This document shows positions 48,576 through 57,419 of a stretch of 64,000 bases of DNA, piece by piece. Source of the stretch: Chakrabartia godavariana (GTDB lineage: Bacteria; Pseudomonadota; Alphaproteobacteria; Sphingomonadales; Sphingomonadaceae). A model generated the notes under the pieces. The model was not told the DNA's origin, did no database searches, and saw only the letters and a list, made by a program, of their open reading frames with translations. Location of the stretch: positions 806,501 to 870,500 of the forward strand of contig RKSN01000001.1 in assembly GCA_005518185.1 (NCBI GenBank), given 5' to 3'. Each line of letters starts with the position of its first letter. Positions within the stretch are counted from its first letter, which is position 1. The position numbers were made by a program, and so were the translations under genes.

Positions 48576-49478
48576 CTACGTTGCCTTGCGCGCAGCGGCG
48601 CGGGCTTCGGTATAGCGTTCCCGCCGGAACTTTTCGAAGCCAATCCGCTTCTCAAATCCCGGATCGTTCGGATAGTCGCGGAAATCGGCCAGATATTCCT
48701 GAAACAGGTCGGCGACCTCATCTTTGAATTCGGGGTGCGAGAAGATGTAGGCGCGGTTTTCCCGCATCCCGTCGAGCACGCGGGCCGCAATGACATCGGG
48801 CTCCATGCCAAATTCGTGGAAGTCGGCGAGCCGCTTCACATTCTCGGTGTCGATGGGCTTTGCGCCGTCGAGCAGTTCCTTGGGCCGGACATCGTCGCTG
48901 GCGTAGATATAGGATTTGACGAGGCCGGGGCAGAGGATCGACACGCCGATACCGTGCGGTGCAAGGCTGGACCGCAGCGATTCCGACATGCCGCGCACCG
49001 CGAACTTGGTCGTGTTGTAAATGCCGGGAGACCCGGCAGCGAGCCAGCCGGCCATCGAGGCAGTGTTCACGATATAGCCGCCATTGCCGGCCGCAATCAT
49101 GCGCGGGACAAAGGTCATCACGCCGTTGATCGGGCCGTGCAGGTTGACGCCCATCACCCAGTCCCAGTCCGAATAGCTCGAGTCTTCGATGGACTGGAAA
49201 AGGTTGATGCCGGCATTGTTGAACAGCAGACTGACAGGCCCGAACTTGGCTTCGACCTCAACGGCCGCCTTTTCCATCGCGTCGCGCTGCGACACGTCGA
49301 CCTGGACGCCCATGACCATCTGATTGTCGAGCGATTTCAGCGCCTGTTCGATCGAGTCCTCGCGGATGTCGGCAATGGCGACCTTGCACCCTTCGGCGAG
49401 GAGCGCGCGGACAAGCCCGATGCCGATGCCATTGGCGCCGCCTGTGACGAACGCCGTGCGGCCTGCAAACTCGATCAT
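48576..49478 (-). CDS. Short-chain dehydrogenase, LigL/LigN-like Calpha-dehydrogenase candidate
   Basis: Classical SDR of 300 residues. TGGANGIGIGLVRAL near residue 10, NNAGINLFQSIE near 88, DWDWVMGVNLHGPINGVMTFVPRMI, catalytic VNTASMAGWLAAG and YNTTKFAVRG (YxxxK). The C-terminal extension (IFSHPEFKDEVADLFQEYLADF) and the DWDWVMGVNL element recall LigL and LigN. Its ATG lies in the stop of the preceding SDR. Paralogue of 31760-32662. Likely oxidises a benzylic alcohol in a lignin dimer. Confidence 0.83.
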   Translation of the reverse strand: MIEFAGRTAFVTGGANGIGIGLVRALLAEGCKVAIADIREDSIEQALKSLDNQMVMGVQVDVSQRDAMEKAAVEVEAKFGPVSLLFNNAGINLFQSIEDSSYSDWDWVMGVNLHGPINGVMTFVPRMIAAGNGGYIVNTASMAGWLAAGSPGIYNTTKFAVRGMSESLRSSLAPHGIGVSILCPGLVKSYIYASDDVRPKELLDGAKPIDTENVKRLADFHEFGMEPDVIAARVLDGMRENRAYIFSHPEFKDEVADLFQEYLADFRDYPNDPGFEKRIGFEKFRRERYTEARAAARKAT

Positions 49479-50383
49479 GCCTTCAGTTCCTTCTGCCGCT
49501 TGATCTCGTCGGCCCAGATCGGGCTGTTGAAGAGCATGGCGAAGGCCTGCTTATATTCTTCATTCTCCGGCAGTTTGGCGGGCACCGACGCGATCATGGC
49601 ATTGGCCCGGTCCGTCACGCCACCAAGGAACTCGCTGTGCGTCAGGATGTAGAGCTCATCATTGAGGATGCCCTGCAGCACGCGTTCGCCGACCTGTTCC
49701 TTGGTGTGGTAGAGGTGGAAGAAGTTGCCGCCGTTCTGCCGCCGCTTGTCAGCTTCGGCATAGCCTGTTTCGGCGAGTTCGGCAGGGCGAGTCTTGCTGG
49801 CTTCGGCGATGTTCGACTGGACGGCACCGGGGCAGAAGGCGGAACAGATCACGCCCTTGGCCTCCAGCTCGGGGCGCATGCATTCCATCATCGTGATGAC
49901 GGCGGCCTTGCCGGTCGAATAGATCGTCGTGCCGCCCACCGGGACCAGCCCGGACATTGACGCGGTGTTGACGATGTGTCCGCCTTCGCCGTGGGACAGG
50001 ATGCGCGGCAGGATCGTCGTGACGCCGTTGATCGTGCCGCCGACATTGACGTTCATCACCCAGTCCCAATCGGCAAAGCTCGCCAGCTCGGTCGGGCCGA
50101 CAACAGCGACACCGGCATTGTTGCACAGGATGTGGATCTTGCCGAACTTGGCTTCCGCGGCGTCCGCTGCGTCGGAAAACTGGGCGCGGTTGGTCACGTC
50201 GAGCTTGAGCGCGAGGACCCGGTCCGGCGACCCCAGTTCAGCTCTGGCTTCGTCCAGATGGTCATCGCGAATGTCGGCCACAACCACGTTCATGCCCGCG
50301 CCCAAAAGAGCCTTTGCGATGCCCAGACCGATGCCCGAGGCACCCCCCGTGATGAAAGCTGTCTTGCCGCCCAAGTTCTGCAT
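49475..50383 (-). CDS. Short-chain dehydrogenase, LigL/LigD-like Calpha-dehydrogenase candidate
   Basis: Classical SDR of 302 residues, first gene of the SDR-SDR-VOC operon. TGGASGIGLGIAKALLGAG near residue 11, NNAGVAVVGPTEL, DWDWVMNVNVGGTINGVTTILPRI, VNTASMSGLVPVGG with the catalytic Ser, and YSTGKAAVITM (YxxxK). The segment AVQSNIAEASKTRPAEL is close to the LigD-type NIAEASRLRP element. The two tandem SDRs differ enough to act on opposite stereoisomers, as LigD and LigL do, but that is inference. Operator M2 copy 3 lies upstream. Confidence 0.83.
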   Translation of the reverse strand: MQNLGGKTAFITGGASGIGLGIAKALLGAGMNVVVADIRDDHLDEARAELGSPDRVLALKLDVTNRAQFSDAADAAEAKFGKIHILCNNAGVAVVGPTELASFADWDWVMNVNVGGTINGVTTILPRILSHGEGGHIVNTASMSGLVPVGGTTIYSTGKAAVITMMECMRPELEAKGVICSAFCPGAVQSNIAEASKTRPAELAETGYAEADKRRQNGGNFFHLYHTKEQVGERVLQGILNDELYILTHSEFLGGVTDRANAMIASVPAKLPENEEYKQAFAMLFNSPIWADEIKRQKELKA

Positions 50384-50487
50384 ATGACTATCCTCTCCGC
50401 ATCAGGATCCGTGCGCCGGATCGGTGTTTTTCTTGCGCCGGAAGCGGTTGCGCCACAAAAGGACTGGACAGCACCGGCCAAACAATA

Positions 50488-50506
50488 TTGTATCTAATAC
50501 ATACAA
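50488..50506. promoter_or_regulatory. Operator M2, copy 3 (7-5-7 inverted repeat)
   Basis: TTGTATC, TAATA, CATACAA in the 190-base gap between the SDR operon and the MFS operon. The inner ATTGTAT and ATACAAT arms are perfect inverted repeats. It links both operons to ligM and the ALDH at 40659. Confidence 0.6.
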
Positions 50507-50573
50507 TCTTGCGGTTGGGAAGCGCGAACGTCAATCGCCGCTCGCCAAAAGGAAAATGTGAGGGAGAGCGGGC

Positions 50574-51974
50574 ATGGCGGGTGGTGCGCCGGTAGCGGCA
50601 ACAGGAAAGGGCGACGCGGCAGAAAGCGGGAAAGCGTGGCCGAGTGCCGGGGCCGCTTATTGGGCGCTCGCGGTCATCGTGCTGGCGACATTTATGTCCT
50701 TCCTCGATCAGATCGTGTTCGGGATGCTCGCCGAAGACATCAAACGGGATTTCCAGCTGACGGACACGCAGCTGGGCTTTCTGGCGGGGCCTGCCACGAT
50801 CATCTGCTACTTCTTTGTTGGCATTCCGCTCGGTCGGCTGGCTGACATCTATCCGCGCAAGCTCGTGCTGGCGGCCAGCGCCGGTTTTGTCGGCGTTCTG
50901 ATTGCGTTGAGCGGCATGGCCCAGAGTTTTGGGCAGTTTATCGGGACGCGGGTGTTTCTCGCAGCGGGCGGTTCGGCACATGCGCCATCATCCTATTCGC
51001 TGCTGACGGATGCCTTTCCGCCCCGCGTGCTCACGCGGGCGTTCGCGCTGCTGCAGCTTGGCTTTATCGGGGGGACGACACTCGGGCCGATCATCGGCGG
51101 TCGACTGGTCAAGGCCTCTGACGGGTGGGCGGCATCGACCTTTCTCGGGCTGACCATTTTCAACTGGCAATGGGTGCTCATTTACATGGCACTGCCCTCG
51201 ATGATTGCGGGCCTCCTGTTCCTGACAGTGCGGGAACCGCAGCGGTTGGCCCCGCGCGCGGGCAGCGTCCACGTGCCGCAATCAGGTGGACTGGGGCGCA
51301 AGATCATCACCTTCATGGGGTTTGACGCCGCACGGGCCATTCATGCGGGCGGCCGTGTTTACTATCCGATGTTCGGCGCTCTGGCGCTGAGCGCGATCGA
51401 GGCGTTTGGCATCATGTTCTGGCGCACGCCCTATCTGATGCGCGAGTTTGGCTGGGATGCGAAACAGATTGGCGACCTGATCGGAAGCGTGGCGCTCATT
51501 GCCTCTATCGCGGGGATGCTGGTCGGCGGCCTGTTCGTCGAATGGATGGCCAAGCGTTACAAGGATGCCAACATCCGTGCCGCCTTCATCTGCTTCTGCG
51601 GCTCGACCGTGGTCGTGATCTCCGCATTGCTGATACCCGACCCCTTCTGGTCGAGCGTGACCTTTGGCTGTGGCGCCTTTTTCGCGATTGCCGGGGCGGT
51701 ACCGCAAAATGCCGCCATTCAGCGTGTCGCGCCCAATGAGATGCGGGGGCAGGTGACGGCCTTCTACCTGTTCATGTTCACCTTCTTCGGCGCGATGGGC
51801 AGCTGGTTTGTGGGCATCATCTCCGATCAGGTGACCGGCAATCTTGGGCAGGCGATCCTGCTGACCGCCTGCACGATCATGCCGCTGGCCGCCTTCCTGA
51901 TGTATCGTGCCATCAAGCCCTATCGCGAAGAGGTGGAGCGCCTCGAAGCCATCGAACAGGCCGCTGCCGCCTGA
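50574..51974 (+). CDS. MFS transporter (spinster-like)
   Basis: Twelve-helix inner-membrane transporter of 466 residues. An N-terminal tail of about 25 residues precedes TM1 (AYWALAVIVLATFMSFLDQIVFGML). The loop 2-3 motif reads GRLADIYPRKLVL, close to the MFS A-motif. A central cytoplasmic loop lies near residues 215-260. It starts a plus-strand operon with an NTF2-like gene, ALDH, ligW and another MFS gene, so it probably imports an aromatic acid or lignin dimer. Substrate unknown. Confidence 0.85.
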   Translation: MAGGAPVAATGKGDAAESGKAWPSAGAAYWALAVIVLATFMSFLDQIVFGMLAEDIKRDFQLTDTQLGFLAGPATIICYFFVGIPLGRLADIYPRKLVLAASAGFVGVLIALSGMAQSFGQFIGTRVFLAAGGSAHAPSSYSLLTDAFPPRVLTRAFALLQLGFIGGTTLGPIIGGRLVKASDGWAASTFLGLTIFNWQWVLIYMALPSMIAGLLFLTVREPQRLAPRAGSVHVPQSGGLGRKIITFMGFDAARAIHAGGRVYYPMFGALALSAIEAFGIMFWRTPYLMREFGWDAKQIGDLIGSVALIASIAGMLVGGLFVEWMAKRYKDANIRAAFICFCGSTVVVISALLIPDPFWSSVTFGCGAFFAIAGAVPQNAAIQRVAPNEMRGQVTAFYLFMFTFFGAMGSWFVGIISDQVTGNLGQAILLTACTIMPLAAFLMYRAIKPYREEVERLEAIEQAAAA

Positions 51975-51992
51975 CCTGATATCCCAAGGAGA

Positions 51993-52739
51993 ATGACCGT
52001 GTCCGAAGACCGTATTGCCGCGCTGGAAGCGCAAGTCGCCGCGCTCATGAAGCGCGTCACGATCTGCGAGGATGAGCAGGCCGTCCGCAAGCTGCACCAT
52101 CTGTACGGCTACATGATCGACAAGTGCCTCTATCGCGAGGTCGTGGACCTGTTCACCGAAGATTGTGAAGTCCACTTCTTTGGCGGAATTTACAAAGGAA
52201 AGGCCGGGGCGAAGCGCCTCTATATCGACCGGTTCCAGTCAAACTTCACCCATGGCAATAACGGGCCCATCGACGGATTCCTTCTGGATCATCCGCAGCA
52301 TCAGGATGTGGTCGATATCCTGCCCGATGGCGTGACCGCGCTCGCCCGTTTTCGCTGCACGATGCAGGCGGGTCGGCATAAGGACTATACCGGCGACAAT
52401 CCCATGCAGGGCGTCCGCCAATGGTGGGAAGGGGGGCTGTACGAAAACACGTACAAGAAGGTGGACGGCGTGTGGCGCATCCACATCCTGAACTACGTCC
52501 CGCAATGGCATGCCGATTATGAAACCGGCTGGGCGCACACGCGGCCTAATTACGTGCCGTTTCTCGACAAGACCATCCCCGAAGATCCGACGGGTCCCGA
52601 CGTCCTGAAGGATGACGTCTGGCTGTGGCCGACGCATAAGGTGGTGCCCTTCCACAATGCGCATCCGGTGACCGGCCAGCCGATTGTCCCGGAACGCTGG
52701 CAGGGCGATATCAATCGCGAAAAGGCAAATTCGAAGTGA
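51993..52739 (+). CDS. NTF2-like (SnoaL-fold) protein, LdpA-type lyase candidate C
   Basis: Alpha+beta-barrel protein of 248 residues, closest to the copy at 24844. Heptad helix DRIAALEAQVAALMKRV, then QAVRKLHHLYGYMIDKCLYREVVDLF, VHFFGGIYKGKAGAKRLYIDRFQSNF, GFLLDHPQHQDVVDI and WWEGGLYENTYKKVDGVWRIHILNYVPQW. AAGGAG precedes the ATG, and the ALDH GTG starts inside its stop. In an operon with ALDH and ligW it would fit a route in which a beta-5 dimer is deformylated and its cleavage products end as 5-carboxyvanillate. The direct reaction is unproven. Confidence 0.75.
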   Translation: MTVSEDRIAALEAQVAALMKRVTICEDEQAVRKLHHLYGYMIDKCLYREVVDLFTEDCEVHFFGGIYKGKAGAKRLYIDRFQSNFTHGNNGPIDGFLLDHPQHQDVVDILPDGVTALARFRCTMQAGRHKDYTGDNPMQGVRQWWEGGLYENTYKKVDGVWRIHILNYVPQWHADYETGWAHTRPNYVPFLDKTIPEDPTGPDVLKDDVWLWPTHKVVPFHNAHPVTGQPIVPERWQGDINREKANSK

Positions 52740-54166
52740 GCAGCTATCCCCAACTCTACATGATCATTGACGGCGAGAAGGTCTCCGCCGGGCATCGCGC
52801 CACGCACAGGGTCGTGAACCCGGCGACCGGCGAGACGCTGGGCGAACTTCCCCTGGCCGATGCTGCAGATCTCGACCGGGCGCTGGAGACCGCGAAGCGC
52901 GGCTTCGCCATCTGGCGGGAGTCGACCCCGCAGCAGCGTGCGGCCGTCCTCCAGGGTGCGGCCCGGCTGATGATGGAACGGCAGGAGGATCTCGCCCGCG
53001 TCGCGACGATGGAGGAAGGCAAGACCATCGGCGAGGCGCGCATCGAGGTCCTGATGAATGTCGGCCTGTTCAACTTCTACGCAGGCGAGACGCAGCGTAT
53101 CTACGGTCGCCAGCTCGTGCGCCCGGCGGGCATGCGCTCGACCGTAACCTACGAGCCCGTGGGCCCAGTCGCCGCCTTCAGCCCGTGGAACTTCCCGCTT
53201 GGCAATCCGGGGCGCAAGCTGGGTGCGCCGATCGCGGCGGGGTGTTCCGTCATCCTCAAATCGGCCGAGGAAACGCCGGCCTCTGCGCTGGGCGTCTTGC
53301 AGTGCCTGCTCGATGCTGGCCTGCCCAAGGAAGTGGCGCAGGCCGTGTTCGGCGTGCCTGATCAGGTGTCGCGCCATTTGCTGGCCTCGCCCGTCATTCG
53401 CAAGCTCAGCTTCACGGGGTCGACGGTCGTCGGCAAGCATCTGGCGAAGCTCGCGGCTGAGGACATGAAGCGGACGACGATGGAACTGGGCGGGCATGGC
53501 CCGGTGCTCGTGTTCGACGATGTCGATGTGGACACTGTGCTCGATACGGTGGTCGGCCATAAATACCGCAATGCAGGGCAGGTCTGTGTGTCGCCCACGC
53601 GCTTCATCGTGAAGGACAGCGTTTTTGACCGGTTCCGCGACGGCTTTGTTGCGCGGGCCAAGGCGATCAAGGTCGGCAATGGCCTCGATCCGGAAAGCCA
53701 GATGGGACCAATGGCCAATCCGCGCCGCCCGGACGCGATGGAGCGGCTGATCGGCGATGCGGTTGCGCGCGGCGGAAAGCTGGGCACTGGCGGAGAACGC
53801 ATTGGCAACCAGGGGTTCTTCTATGCCCCGTCGGTTCTGTCGGAGGTTCCGCTCAACGCCGAGATCATGAATGAGGAGCCATTCGGCCCGGTGGCCCTCC
53901 TCAATCCCTTTGGCAGCGATGATGACATGATCGCGGAGGCCAACCGTCTGCCATATGGTCTGGCCGCTTATGCCTGGACCAATGACCCCAAGCGCCGGAT
54001 GCGTCTTGCGCGGGAGGTTGAGACTGGAATGCTTGGCATCAACACGACCATGATTGGCGGCGCCGACGCACCCTTTGGCGGCGTCAAATGGTCCGGCCAC
54101 GGGCATGAGGATGGCCCCGAAGGCCTGCAGGCCTGCCTCGTCGCCAAGGCTGTCCATGAAGCGTGA
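52736..54166 (+). CDS. Aldehyde dehydrogenase (succinate-semialdehyde-dehydrogenase-like)
   Basis: ALDH of 476 residues from a GTG overlapping the NTF2-like stop. FSPWNFPLGNPGRKLGAPIAAGC, VILKSAEETPAS, general base in TMELGGHGPVL, nucleophile C284 in NAGQVCVSPTR, and NEEPFGPVALLNPF. It resembles SSADH-type ALDHs rather than the BADH-type enzyme at 40659. Beside ligW, 5-formylferulate or 5-formylvanillate are attractive substrates because their oxidation leads to the LigW substrate. It overlaps the ligW reading frame by 11 bases. Confidence 0.85.
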   Translation: MSSYPQLYMIIDGEKVSAGHRATHRVVNPATGETLGELPLADAADLDRALETAKRGFAIWRESTPQQRAAVLQGAARLMMERQEDLARVATMEEGKTIGEARIEVLMNVGLFNFYAGETQRIYGRQLVRPAGMRSTVTYEPVGPVAAFSPWNFPLGNPGRKLGAPIAAGCSVILKSAEETPASALGVLQCLLDAGLPKEVAQAVFGVPDQVSRHLLASPVIRKLSFTGSTVVGKHLAKLAAEDMKRTTMELGGHGPVLVFDDVDVDTVLDTVVGHKYRNAGQVCVSPTRFIVKDSVFDRFRDGFVARAKAIKVGNGLDPESQMGPMANPRRPDAMERLIGDAVARGGKLGTGGERIGNQGFFYAPSVLSEVPLNAEIMNEEPFGPVALLNPFGSDDDMIAEANRLPYGLAAYAWTNDPKRRMRLAREVETGMLGINTTMIGGADAPFGGVKWSGHGHEDGPEGLQACLVAKAVHEA

Positions 54167-55328
54167 GGACCAGCCAGGGCTGACGCGACGGAGCCTCAAT
54201 GCGGGTCTCGGCGTTGGCCTCGCACTGGCCGCCACGCCAGCGGCGGCCCGCAGAATCGGAAAAGGAACGGACATGACGCATGAACTGAAGACCGGTGGGG
54301 ATCGCGGCTATCTCCGCATCGCGACCGAAGAAGCCTTTGCCACGCGCGAGCAGGTCGACGTTTTCCTGCGAATGGTGAAGGATGGGACCGCCGACAAGGG
54401 CATGGTCTCGCTCTGGGGCTTTTATGCGCAGAGCCCGTCCGAACGCGCGACCCAGATCATGGATCGTCTGCTCAATCTGGGGGAGCAGCGCATCCGCCAC
54501 ATGGATGAGACCGGGATCGACAAGGCGATCCTCGCGCTGACCTCGCCGGGCGTCCAGCCGCTCCACGATGTCGAGGAGGCCAAGGGGATTGCGCGGCGCG
54601 CCAATGACTATCTGGCCGATGCCGTGCAGAAATATCCCGACCGGTATATCGGCATGACCGCAGTCGCCCCGCAGGACCCGGACTGGTCGGCAGCAGAAAT
54701 CCGGCGCGGCGCGAACGAACTCGGTTTCAAGGGCGTCCAGATCAACAGCCATACGCAGGGGCACTATCTGGACGAACCTCAGTTCGACCCGATCTTCCGC
54801 GCCCTCGCCGAGACCGGACAGCCGCTCTACATCCATCCGGCCACGCTGCCCGATGAGATGATGGGCGGGATGATCGACGCAGGGCTTGACGGCGCCGTGT
54901 TCGGTTTCGGTGTGGAAACCAGCTATCATCTGCTGCGTCTCGTCACGACGGGCATCTTTGACCGGTATCCCGACCTGCAGATCATGGCCGGGCATGGCTT
55001 TGAGGCTTTGCCCTTCTGGCTGTACCGCACCAACTACATGCATCAGGCCGGTGTCCGGTCAAACCGCTATGCGCGGTTGAAGCCGCTTCAGCATGACCTG
55101 TTCCATTACATGCGGAACAACTTCCTCGGCACCTGTTCCGGCTTGCCGTTTGAACCGGCGGTCAAGCTGATGATCGAGGTGATGGGTGAGGATCGCGTGA
55201 TGTACGCGATGGATTATCCCTATGAATATGTGGCCGACGAAGTCCGCGCGATGGACAATCTGGACATTACGCCGGCCCAGAAGAAGAAGTTCTTCCAGAC
55301 CAACGCCGAACGCTGGTTCAAGCTCTAG
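54156..55328 (+). CDS. ligW: 5-carboxyvanillate decarboxylase (LigW) with possible Tat leader
   Basis: Amidohydrolase-superfamily, metal-dependent, non-oxidative decarboxylase that converts 5-carboxyvanillate to vanillate. From ATG 54273 (AAAAGGAAC upstream) the protein is 351 residues and follows remembered LigW very closely: YLRIATEEAFATRE, DGTADKGMVSLWGFYAQSPSERATQI, LALTSPGVQPLHD, VQINSHTQG, YIHPAT and VMYAMDYPYEYVADEVRAMD. From ATG 54156 there is an in-frame 39-residue extension, LTRRSLNAGLGVGLALAATPAAA, that looks like a twin-arginine signal. I report the longer form; the 351-residue cytoplasmic form has the better ribosome site. It lies downstream of ALDH and upstream of an MFS gene. 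Confidence 0.88.
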   Translation: MKREDQPGLTRRSLNAGLGVGLALAATPAAARRIGKGTDMTHELKTGGDRGYLRIATEEAFATREQVDVFLRMVKDGTADKGMVSLWGFYAQSPSERATQIMDRLLNLGEQRIRHMDETGIDKAILALTSPGVQPLHDVEEAKGIARRANDYLADAVQKYPDRYIGMTAVAPQDPDWSAAEIRRGANELGFKGVQINSHTQGHYLDEPQFDPIFRALAETGQPLYIHPATLPDEMMGGMIDAGLDGAVFGFGVETSYHLLRLVTTGIFDRYPDLQIMAGHGFEALPFWLYRTNYMHQAGVRSNRYARLKPLQHDLFHYMRNNFLGTCSGLPFEPAVKLMIEVMGEDRVMYAMDYPYEYVADEVRAMDNLDITPAQKKKFFQTNAERWFKL

Positions 55329-55346
55329 ACGACAAGGACGACGCGC

Positions 55347-56957
55347 ATGGGGGAGGGGGAGTCAGTGCCCGCAAAGGGGGCTTGGTATGCGCTGCTGGTG
55401 ATTGCACTCACCAACGCGATGAGCCTGCTCGACAGGAACATTCTGGCCATCCTTGCGCCGCGCATCAAGGCTGACCTTGGCGTCGGCGACGCGGAGATGG
55501 GCCTGCTTTATGGGACTGTCTTTGCACTCTTCTACGCGTTGTTCTCGCTCCCGCTCGGGCGCTTGGCCGATGGCTGGGTGCGCACCCGGCTGCTTTCCTT
55601 GTGCATCGGTTTCTGGTCTGCGGCGACGGCATTGGCGGCCTTTGCCAGCAGTTTCGGCATTCTTGCGCTCTCGCGCCTCGGCGTCGGAATCGGGGAGGGG
55701 GCGACGCAACCGGCAGGGACGTCACTGATCTACGATTATTGGCCCAAGGAGCGGCGCGGCTTCGTGATGGCGGTGCTGGCCTCATCCATTGCGATCGGGC
55801 TGGGAGGCTCGCTGGTTCTTGGCGGGGTGGCCGCCAACTGGTGGGACATGAGCTATGCGGGTCAGGCCGCGCCTTTGGGCCTTTCGGGCTGGCAGTTCGC
55901 GTTTCTGGCGGCGGCGACCCCCGGCTTCCTGCTCGCGCTGGTCCTGTGGCGCCTGAAGGAGCCCCGGCGGGGCGCGATGGACGGAATTGAAACGCCGCCC
56001 GACCCGGCACCCTTTGCGGCTAGCGTCGCCGTCCTCGGTTCGGTGACGCCCGGCTTCAACTGGTTCAGCCTCAGGCGGCGCGGCGCGACGGGTGCACAGT
56101 GGACATTCAACATCGTGATGCTGTTCGCCGTCATCATTGGCATGGTGTTGCTGGCGCGGCTGTGTGCATCCATTTCGCCGCGGCCTGATCTTGCCATCGG
56201 CTCAGTGTCGATCAGCCCGCACGTCCTGCAGTGGAGTGTGATCGGCTTCGGCATTTTCGTGATCGTCAACCTGCTGCAAGGGCTGTCGCTGTCCGACCGG
56301 CCGACCTTTGCGGTCATCGTCGGATCGCCGACGCTCATCATGGTGATGGCGGTGGGCGCGCTCCAGTCGGTCATCAATTACGGGATCATGGGCTTTACGC
56401 CGAGCTTCCTGATGAAGACCTATGGCCTGTCGATGAAGGACACGGCGCTGACGTTTGGCCTGCTGTCGGCGGCACTGGGCATTGTCGGGCCGATGCTGTC
56501 GGGGCCGATTTCGGATGTGCTCCAGCGGCGCTTTCCGGGGCGTGGCCGCAGCTATGTCACGCTCTTCGCGCTCGGCCTGTCCCCGTTGGTTGCGATGTGG
56601 GTCTATACCGCGCCGACGTCGGGTGACTTTTACCTGCGCTTTTCGATTTACAGCATCATCCTGACCGGCTGGCTGCCGCCGCTTTACGCGATCATGTATG
56701 ATCAGGTGCTGCCCCGGATGCGCGGGGTGACGACCAGCGTCTACCTGCTCGTCATGACGATCCTTGGCCTTGGCACCGGCCCCTATGTCGTCGGGCTCAT
56801 TTCGGACGCGACTGGCGGCGATCTCGGAACGGCGATCCTGTCGATCAACTGGGTGTCGCCGGTGATCGTCGTCCTGCTGCTCATCATCGCGACGCGCGCG
56901 CAGCGCGATGAGGATGGCCTGCTGGTCCGCGCGCGGGCGGCAGGTGAACGGGTCTGA
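55347..56957 (+). CDS. MFS transporter
   Basis: Inner-membrane transporter of 536 residues, longer than the typical 430-450 because of an enlarged central loop (residues about 205-255). TM1: WYALLVIALTNAMSLLDRNILAIL. Loop 2-3 motif GRLADGWVRTRLL, TM4-5 region GVGIGEGATQPAGTSLIYDYW, as in spinster-like/Sphingomonas MFS proteins. It ends the MFS-NTF2-ALDH-ligW operon and converges on DUF3237 with no gap. Probably transports an aromatic acid; substrate unknown. Confidence 0.85.
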   Translation: MGEGESVPAKGAWYALLVIALTNAMSLLDRNILAILAPRIKADLGVGDAEMGLLYGTVFALFYALFSLPLGRLADGWVRTRLLSLCIGFWSAATALAAFASSFGILALSRLGVGIGEGATQPAGTSLIYDYWPKERRGFVMAVLASSIAIGLGGSLVLGGVAANWWDMSYAGQAAPLGLSGWQFAFLAAATPGFLLALVLWRLKEPRRGAMDGIETPPDPAPFAASVAVLGSVTPGFNWFSLRRRGATGAQWTFNIVMLFAVIIGMVLLARLCASISPRPDLAIGSVSISPHVLQWSVIGFGIFVIVNLLQGLSLSDRPTFAVIVGSPTLIMVMAVGALQSVINYGIMGFTPSFLMKTYGLSMKDTALTFGLLSAALGIVGPMLSGPISDVLQRRFPGRGRSYVTLFALGLSPLVAMWVYTAPTSGDFYLRFSIYSIILTGWLPPLYAIMYDQVLPRMRGVTTSVYLLVMTILGLGTGPYVVGLISDATGGDLGTAILSINWVSPVIVVLLLIIATRAQRDEDGLLVRARAAGERV

Positions 56958-57419
56958 CTAAAGGACCCGCCACACCCACAGCTTGATGCCGGCGGCATAG
57001 CGCGCGCCGGAGCAGATGAAGATGCTCCTGTTCATCCACTCATACTTCCCGGCGGGCGCGATGAACTCGGGCACCGTCCGGAAGTAATAGTCCGCCGGAT
57101 CGACGTCTTCGCCGGCGGCAAGGCGGGCCATCACCTCGGGCGGGCCGTGGCGCAGTCCCTTGTTGCGGATCTGGATGATCACGCCATCGTCGGTTTTCAG
57201 CGCATAGATGGCGTCCGCCACGGTGACGCCATCGGCGCGCGTCAGCTGCCAGTCGGCTGCATTGCCCATCAGCTGACCTTTGATCAGTGGCCCTTCGACA
57301 CGCCCGCCCTCAAAGATCGGGATGATCCGCCTCGTGCCATCTGGCACCTCGCCTATGGGGATGGGCGCGCCCAGGCTGCCTTCGGCTTCATAGACGAATT
57401 CGAGACCCGGCTTGATCAT
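56958..57419 (-). CDS. DUF3237 family protein, copy 2
   Basis: Uncharacterised beta-rich protein of 153 residues without a signal peptide. Segments LEFVYEAEGSLGAPIPIGEVPDGTRRIIPIFEGGRVEGPLIKGQLMGNAADWQL, YALKTDDGVIIQIRNKGLRHGP and DYYFRTVPEFIAPAGKYEWMNRSIFICSGARYA parallel those of the copy at 23485. Its ATG lies inside the stop of the lignostilbene dioxygenase (ATGA), which is strong evidence for a joint role. The reaction is unknown; binding or processing of the aldehydes released is one idea. Confidence 0.8.
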   Translation of the reverse strand: MIKPGLEFVYEAEGSLGAPIPIGEVPDGTRRIIPIFEGGRVEGPLIKGQLMGNAADWQLTRADGVTVADAIYALKTDDGVIIQIRNKGLRHGPPEVMARLAAGEDVDPADYYFRTVPEFIAPAGKYEWMNRSIFICSGARYAAGIKLWVWRVL

